Below are positions 5,477 to 8,493 of a stretch of DNA of 8,493 nucleotides, in pieces (position 1 is the first letter of the stretch; every line of letters begins with the position of its first letter). The stretch spans positions 1-8,493 of the forward strand of contig JAJRYM010000129.1 in the NCBI GenBank assembly GCA_024275775.1, read 5' to 3'. The notes beneath the pieces are model-generated. The model worked only from the letters and a program-made list of their open reading frames with translations. It searched no databases and was not told where the DNA came from. This DNA comes from Nitrospirota bacterium. GTDB taxonomy: Bacteria > Nitrospinota_A > UBA7883 > JACRGQ01. The position numbers and the translations under genes were made by a program.

Positions 5477-6073
5477 TAAAATCTGCGGGACGGCGGAAAC
5501 GCCGAGAGAAAAAATCATGGAAGCCGCCATGGCGCGTTTTTCCTATTACGGTTTTGGCAAAACCACCATGGCCGAAATAGCGAAGGATTGCGGGATGTCG
5601 GCCGCGAACATTTACCGTTTTTTTGAAAACAAAAGGATGTCGCCGCCGCGCTCGCCGAGAGATTCTTTCAGGCCACGCAGGAACGGCTGGGAGAGGTAGT
5701 CGGCCAAACCGGCCTGTCCGCTTCCGAAAAGCTGAAAGCTTACTTTCTGGAACTGCTCGGCACCACGCTGGAAATGATAGAAGACAATCCGAAAATCCTC
5801 GAGCTGGCCGACTTCGTAAGCAGTGAACGGCTTGACCTGGTGGAGAAGAAACTTACCGGCCAGATATCGCAGATAGCTTCCATTATCGGGGAAGGCGTGC
5901 GAACAGGAGAATTCAACGACTGCGACGCTGAAAAGACGGCCATTAATATCTCGAACGCGCTCAAGTTCATCAACTATCCCCCGCTTGCCATGGCGATGCT
6001 CGCGCTTGGCGCAGACCTGCGCAAAGATACCGAAGGCGTCGTTGACCTGCTGTTGAAAGGATTACAAAAATGA
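5463..6073 (+). pseudogene. TetR-family transcriptional regulator, frameshifted
   Basis: The first ~57 codons encode a good TetR DNA-binding domain: REKIMEAAMARFSYYGF, then the helix-turn-helix TTMAEIAKDCGMSAANIYRFFENK. The frame then goes wrong, ending at a stop at 5697-5699. In the -1 frame the protein continues from about 5636 as DVAAALAERFFQATQERLG, through the ligand-binding domain (KLKAYFLELLGTTLEMIEDN), to TGA 6071-6073. One lost base in aacaaaaggatg (5628-5639) explains it: family members often read ENKEDVA or ENKKDVA there, and adding one base gives a normal 203-residue TetR. No good slippery heptamer is seen, and the nearby T7 run would slip into a TGA. It is either a sequencing/assembly error or a real mutation. 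Its likely target is the upstream dyad and the operon's exporter genes. The start overlaps the previous gene. Confidence 0.8.
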
Positions 6074-6105
6074 ACCTCATTCACCTATCATTGGCGGGCT
6101 GAAAA

Positions 6106-8406
6106 ATGAAAAACGGAACTCCTGGAAAAAGGCTGGGCGAAGCGGTTGTCCGCCATCCCTGGCTTTTCATAATCCTGCCGGTCGCCCTGTTCGTGCTGGC
6201 CGCAAGCGGCGGCCGTTTTCTGACGTTTTCCAGCAACGCGCGGGTATTTTTCGGCAAGGACAACCCACAGCTGAAGGCGATGGAAAAACTGGAAAACATT
6301 TATTCCAAGGACGATAACGTACTTATAGCCATAGCGCCAAAGGACGGCAACGTCTTCACCCCGCGAACGCTTGCGGTCGTCGAAGAGCTTACCGCCAAAT
6401 GCTGGCAGATTCCGTATTCGAGCCGGGTCGATTCTCTTTCCAACTTCCAGCATACCCGCGTTGAGGAAGACGATTTGATAGTGGAAGATCTTGTAAGCGA
6501 CGCTTTGAACCTCACTCCCCCTCAGCTTGAATATATACGGAAAGTGGCGCTTGCCGAACCGGCGCTCGTAAACAGGCTTGTTTCCCCCACCGGGCACGTT
6601 GCCGGAATCAGCATCCTATTCCGGTTGGCGGAGCATAAATCGCTCGCGCCTCAGGAGATCGCCAAAGCGGTGCGCGCGCTTGTGGCCGAAGTCGACCAGA
6701 ACCATCCCGAACTGGATATCTATCTCACCGGCGGGATAATGATCGACAACGCTTTCGCGGAAGCCAGCGAAGACGATATGAAAACCCTCGTTCCAATGAT
6801 GTTCGCCATGATGATTCTTGTTATGGGGTTCACCCTGCGGGCGGCTTCCGGCACGTTTGTAGCCGTGCTGATAATTTTCATGTCGGCCATAGCGGCGGTC
6901 GGCGCGGCGGGCTGGATTGGCATCGTGATGACCCCTCCCTCCGCTCTCGCGCCAACAATCATACTCACGCTCGCGGTGGCAGATTCGGTGCATCTGCTCG
7001 TCACGATGCTCCACGAAATGCGCAAAGGGATGACGAAAAGGGAAGCCATCGTAGAATCGATGCGGCTGAATATGCAACCGGTATTCCTTACCAGCATAAC
7101 CACCGCTATAGGTTTTATGAGCATGAACAGCTCCGACGTGCCTCCGTTTCACGACCTCGGCAATATCGTGGCCATAGGGGTAATGGCCGCCTTTTTCCTG
7201 TCGATTACTCTCCTGCCCGCAATGATGGCCGTTCTTCCCGTCCGCATCGGCAGGGTGCAAAACGCCAACCACCCCTGGCTGGACCGGTATTCGGAATTCG
7301 TCATCCGCAATCAAAAACGGATGCTGTGGGGGATGACCGCTTTAATCGTTGTTTTGGTTTCGGGCATCGCCATGATTGATCTCAACGATCTTTATCTCGA
7401 CTATTTCGATAAGCGGTACAGCTTCCGAAACGATACCGACTTCATAGAAAAAAACCTCGCCGGCATAAGTCTGGTGGAGTATTCGATCCCGGCCGGTGAG
7501 GAAGGCGGGATAAGCAAACCGGAATATCTCGACGGCCTGGACCGCTTCACCAAGTGGCTCAGGCTACAGCCGGAGGTCAAGCAGGTTTCCGGCCTGGCCG
7601 ACATAATGAAACAGCTCAACCGGAATATGCACGAAGACAGACCGGAATATTACCGAGTTCCCGACAGCCGGGAACTGGGGGCGCAGTATCTTCTTCTCTA
7701 CGAAATGTCGCTCCCGTTCGGGCTGGATCTGAACAACATGATAAACGTGGATAAATCGGCCACGCGGCTGAGAATCGGCCTTAAAGGTATTTATAACAGG
7801 GAAATCCGCGCCTTTGAGAAAAGGGCCACAAACTGGCTCAAAGAAAACACTCCTTCCTATATGCACGCGGACGGCACCGGCATATCGATGATGTTTGCTT
7901 ACATCAACCAGCGCAACGTCATATCGATGCTGTCCGGCACCTTCATAGCGCTTGTGGTCATCTCCGGCATCCTCATGCTCGCGTTACGAAGCTTGAAGAT
8001 AGGAATGATAAGCCTCGTGCCGAACCTCGTGCCGGCTTTCATGGCGTTCGGGCTGTGGGGGATGACGGTACAGCAGGTCGGCCTGGCCGTATCGGTTGTG
8101 GCCGCCATGAGCCTCGGCATCGTGGTGGACGATACCATTCACTTCCTCTCCAAATACCTTCGCGCAAGGCGCGAGCACGGCATGTCCGCTGAAGACGCAA
8201 TACGGTACTCCTTCAACCACGTCGGCAGGGCGCTGATAATCACGTCCGTCATACTCATAGCCGGTTTTTCCATTCTCTCGCTGTCCGGATTCAAGATAAA
8301 CGCCAACATGGGGATTTTAACCGCCGCCGCCATAGCGTTCGCCCTTATTGCAGACTTCATGCTTCTCCCGGCACTCCTGCTGAAAGTGGACGCGGACACA
8401 AAATAA
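6106..8406 (+). CDS. RND/MMPL-family exporter (COG1033-type)
   Basis: This 766-residue inner-membrane transporter has the internal two-fold repeat of the RND superfamily. Each half has one N-terminal span, a large extracytoplasmic loop and a cluster of five spans. TM1 is WLFIILPVALFVLAASGG (about 19-36), followed by the first loop to about residue 225. The first cluster includes LAVADSVHLLVTMLHEM, with the probable proton-relay Asp293. TM7 follows at about 403-423, then the second loop. The second cluster has the hallmark VVDDTIHFLSKYLRAR (Asp675 and Asp676). Members export lipids, hopanoids or hydrophobic compounds using proton motive force; the substrate here is unknown. It starts 32 bp after tetR, with a weak ggcggg site (6093-6098) before ATG 6106. 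No periplasmic adaptor or outer-membrane partner is visible in the window. Confidence 0.92.
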   Translation: MKNGTPGKRLGEAVVRHPWLFIILPVALFVLAASGGRFLTFSSNARVFFGKDNPQLKAMEKLENIYSKDDNVLIAIAPKDGNVFTPRTLAVVEELTAKCWQIPYSSRVDSLSNFQHTRVEEDDLIVEDLVSDALNLTPPQLEYIRKVALAEPALVNRLVSPTGHVAGISILFRLAEHKSLAPQEIAKAVRALVAEVDQNHPELDIYLTGGIMIDNAFAEASEDDMKTLVPMMFAMMILVMGFTLRAASGTFVAVLIIFMSAIAAVGAAGWIGIVMTPPSALAPTIILTLAVADSVHLLVTMLHEMRKGMTKREAIVESMRLNMQPVFLTSITTAIGFMSMNSSDVPPFHDLGNIVAIGVMAAFFLSITLLPAMMAVLPVRIGRVQNANHPWLDRYSEFVIRNQKRMLWGMTALIVVLVSGIAMIDLNDLYLDYFDKRYSFRNDTDFIEKNLAGISLVEYSIPAGEEGGISKPEYLDGLDRFTKWLRLQPEVKQVSGLADIMKQLNRNMHEDRPEYYRVPDSRELGAQYLLLYEMSLPFGLDLNNMINVDKSATRLRIGLKGIYNREIRAFEKRATNWLKENTPSYMHADGTGISMMFAYINQRNVISMLSGTFIALVVISGILMLALRSLKIGMISLVPNLVPAFMAFGLWGMTVQQVGLAVSVVAAMSLGIVVDDTIHFLSKYLRARREHGMSAEDAIRYSFNHVGRALIITSVILIAGFSILSLSGFKINANMGILTAAAIAFALIADFMLLPALLLKVDADTK

Positions 8407-8493
8407 TGAACGGCTGGGAATGGATTATCCGCCGCAGGTGGGCGGTTATCGTTTTGTCGGTCGCGGCTATGGCCGTTGCCGGGTTCGGCATGA
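8406..8493 (+). CDS. N-terminus of a second RND/MMPL-like membrane protein (partial, runs off the window)
   Basis: ATG 8406 overlaps the upstream TAA by one base (TAATG), the same coupling seen elsewhere in this window. The 29 visible codons read MNGWEWIIRRRWAVIVLS and then VAAMAVAGFGM: a short amphipathic, arginine-rich start followed by a first membrane span. This is how RND/MMPL proteins begin, and it parallels the start of the preceding exporter (VVRHPWLFIILPVALFVLA). A paired RND exporter is therefore the best guess, but the visible part cannot exclude another membrane protein. Confidence 0.6.
   Translation, partial: MNGWEWIIRRRWAVIVLSVAAMAVAGFGM

Noticed and set aside
5618..5634. Programmed -1 ribosomal frameshift in tetR
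   Set aside because: The T7 run would slip directly into a TGA, and aac aaa agg does not allow good -1 re-pairing in the P and A sites. A simple one-base deletion or sequencing error fits better.
6070..6102. Ten-codon ORF (MNLIHLSLAG) overlapping the tetR stop and ending three bases before the RND start
   Set aside because: It could act as a translational bridge, but it is too short to support, and the ATGA overlap can arise by chance in an AT-rich gap.
6616..7314. 232-codon reverse-strand open frame
   Set aside because: It is a shadow of the RND exporter, rich in His, Gly and Arg, as expected from antisense reading of membrane-helix codons.

Overview
The window reads as chromosomal DNA of a Gram-negative (diderm) bacterium of moderate GC content. 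The diderm call rests on RND/MMPL exporters with large extracytoplasmic loops and a deoxyxylulose-phosphate-type vitamin B6 enzyme (PdxJ). A dispersed palindromic repeat of the 'GTCAT-GCGAG ... CTCGC-ATGAC' kind lies at the left edge; such repeats are common in deltaproteobacterial, Nitrospinota/Nitrospirota-like and related genomes. That lineage guess is weak, because no rRNA or reliable phylogenetic marker is present. All convincing genes are on the + strand and tightly packed.

Layout. (1) 1-277 is non-coding repeat DNA: two 85-bp direct copies 192 bp apart, with a 79-bp imperfect palindrome between them. (2) 278-433 is AT-rich leader DNA with a plausible promoter. (3) 434-3180 is a four-gene cluster with overlapping or closely spaced genes: a GHMP-family kinase, two tandem paralogous DUF1538 membrane proteins (UmpA/UmpB-like), and a divergent P-II-like protein. 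The membrane pair and the P-II-like protein look like a transporter with its own cytosolic sensor. (4) 3181-3258 is a short gap with a nested hairpin and a perfect TATAAT very close to the next start codon. (5) 3259-4283 is pdxJ, overlapping a small Dabb (A/B barrel) protein gene by 4 bp. (6) 4284-4438 is a regulatory gap with a sigma70-like promoter overlapped by a perfect 17-bp dyad. (7) 4439 to the window end is a second operon: a DoxX-methyltransferase fusion, a TetR regulator broken by a one-base frameshift, a complete RND/MMPL exporter, and the first 29 codons of what is probably a second RND protein.

How the genes may work together (inference). The first operon joins a small-molecule kinase to a probable cation antiporter pair that a P-II-like protein could tune. 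The last operon has the form of an inducible efflux or lipid-export locus: the TetR protein would repress through the upstream dyad, the membrane-anchored methyltransferase could modify a hydrophobic substrate, and the paired RND proteins would export it. The most notable items are the DoxX-methyltransferase fusion, the split DUF1538 pair with a P-II partner lacking canonical ATP-loop features, and the frameshifted tetR next to its likely operator.
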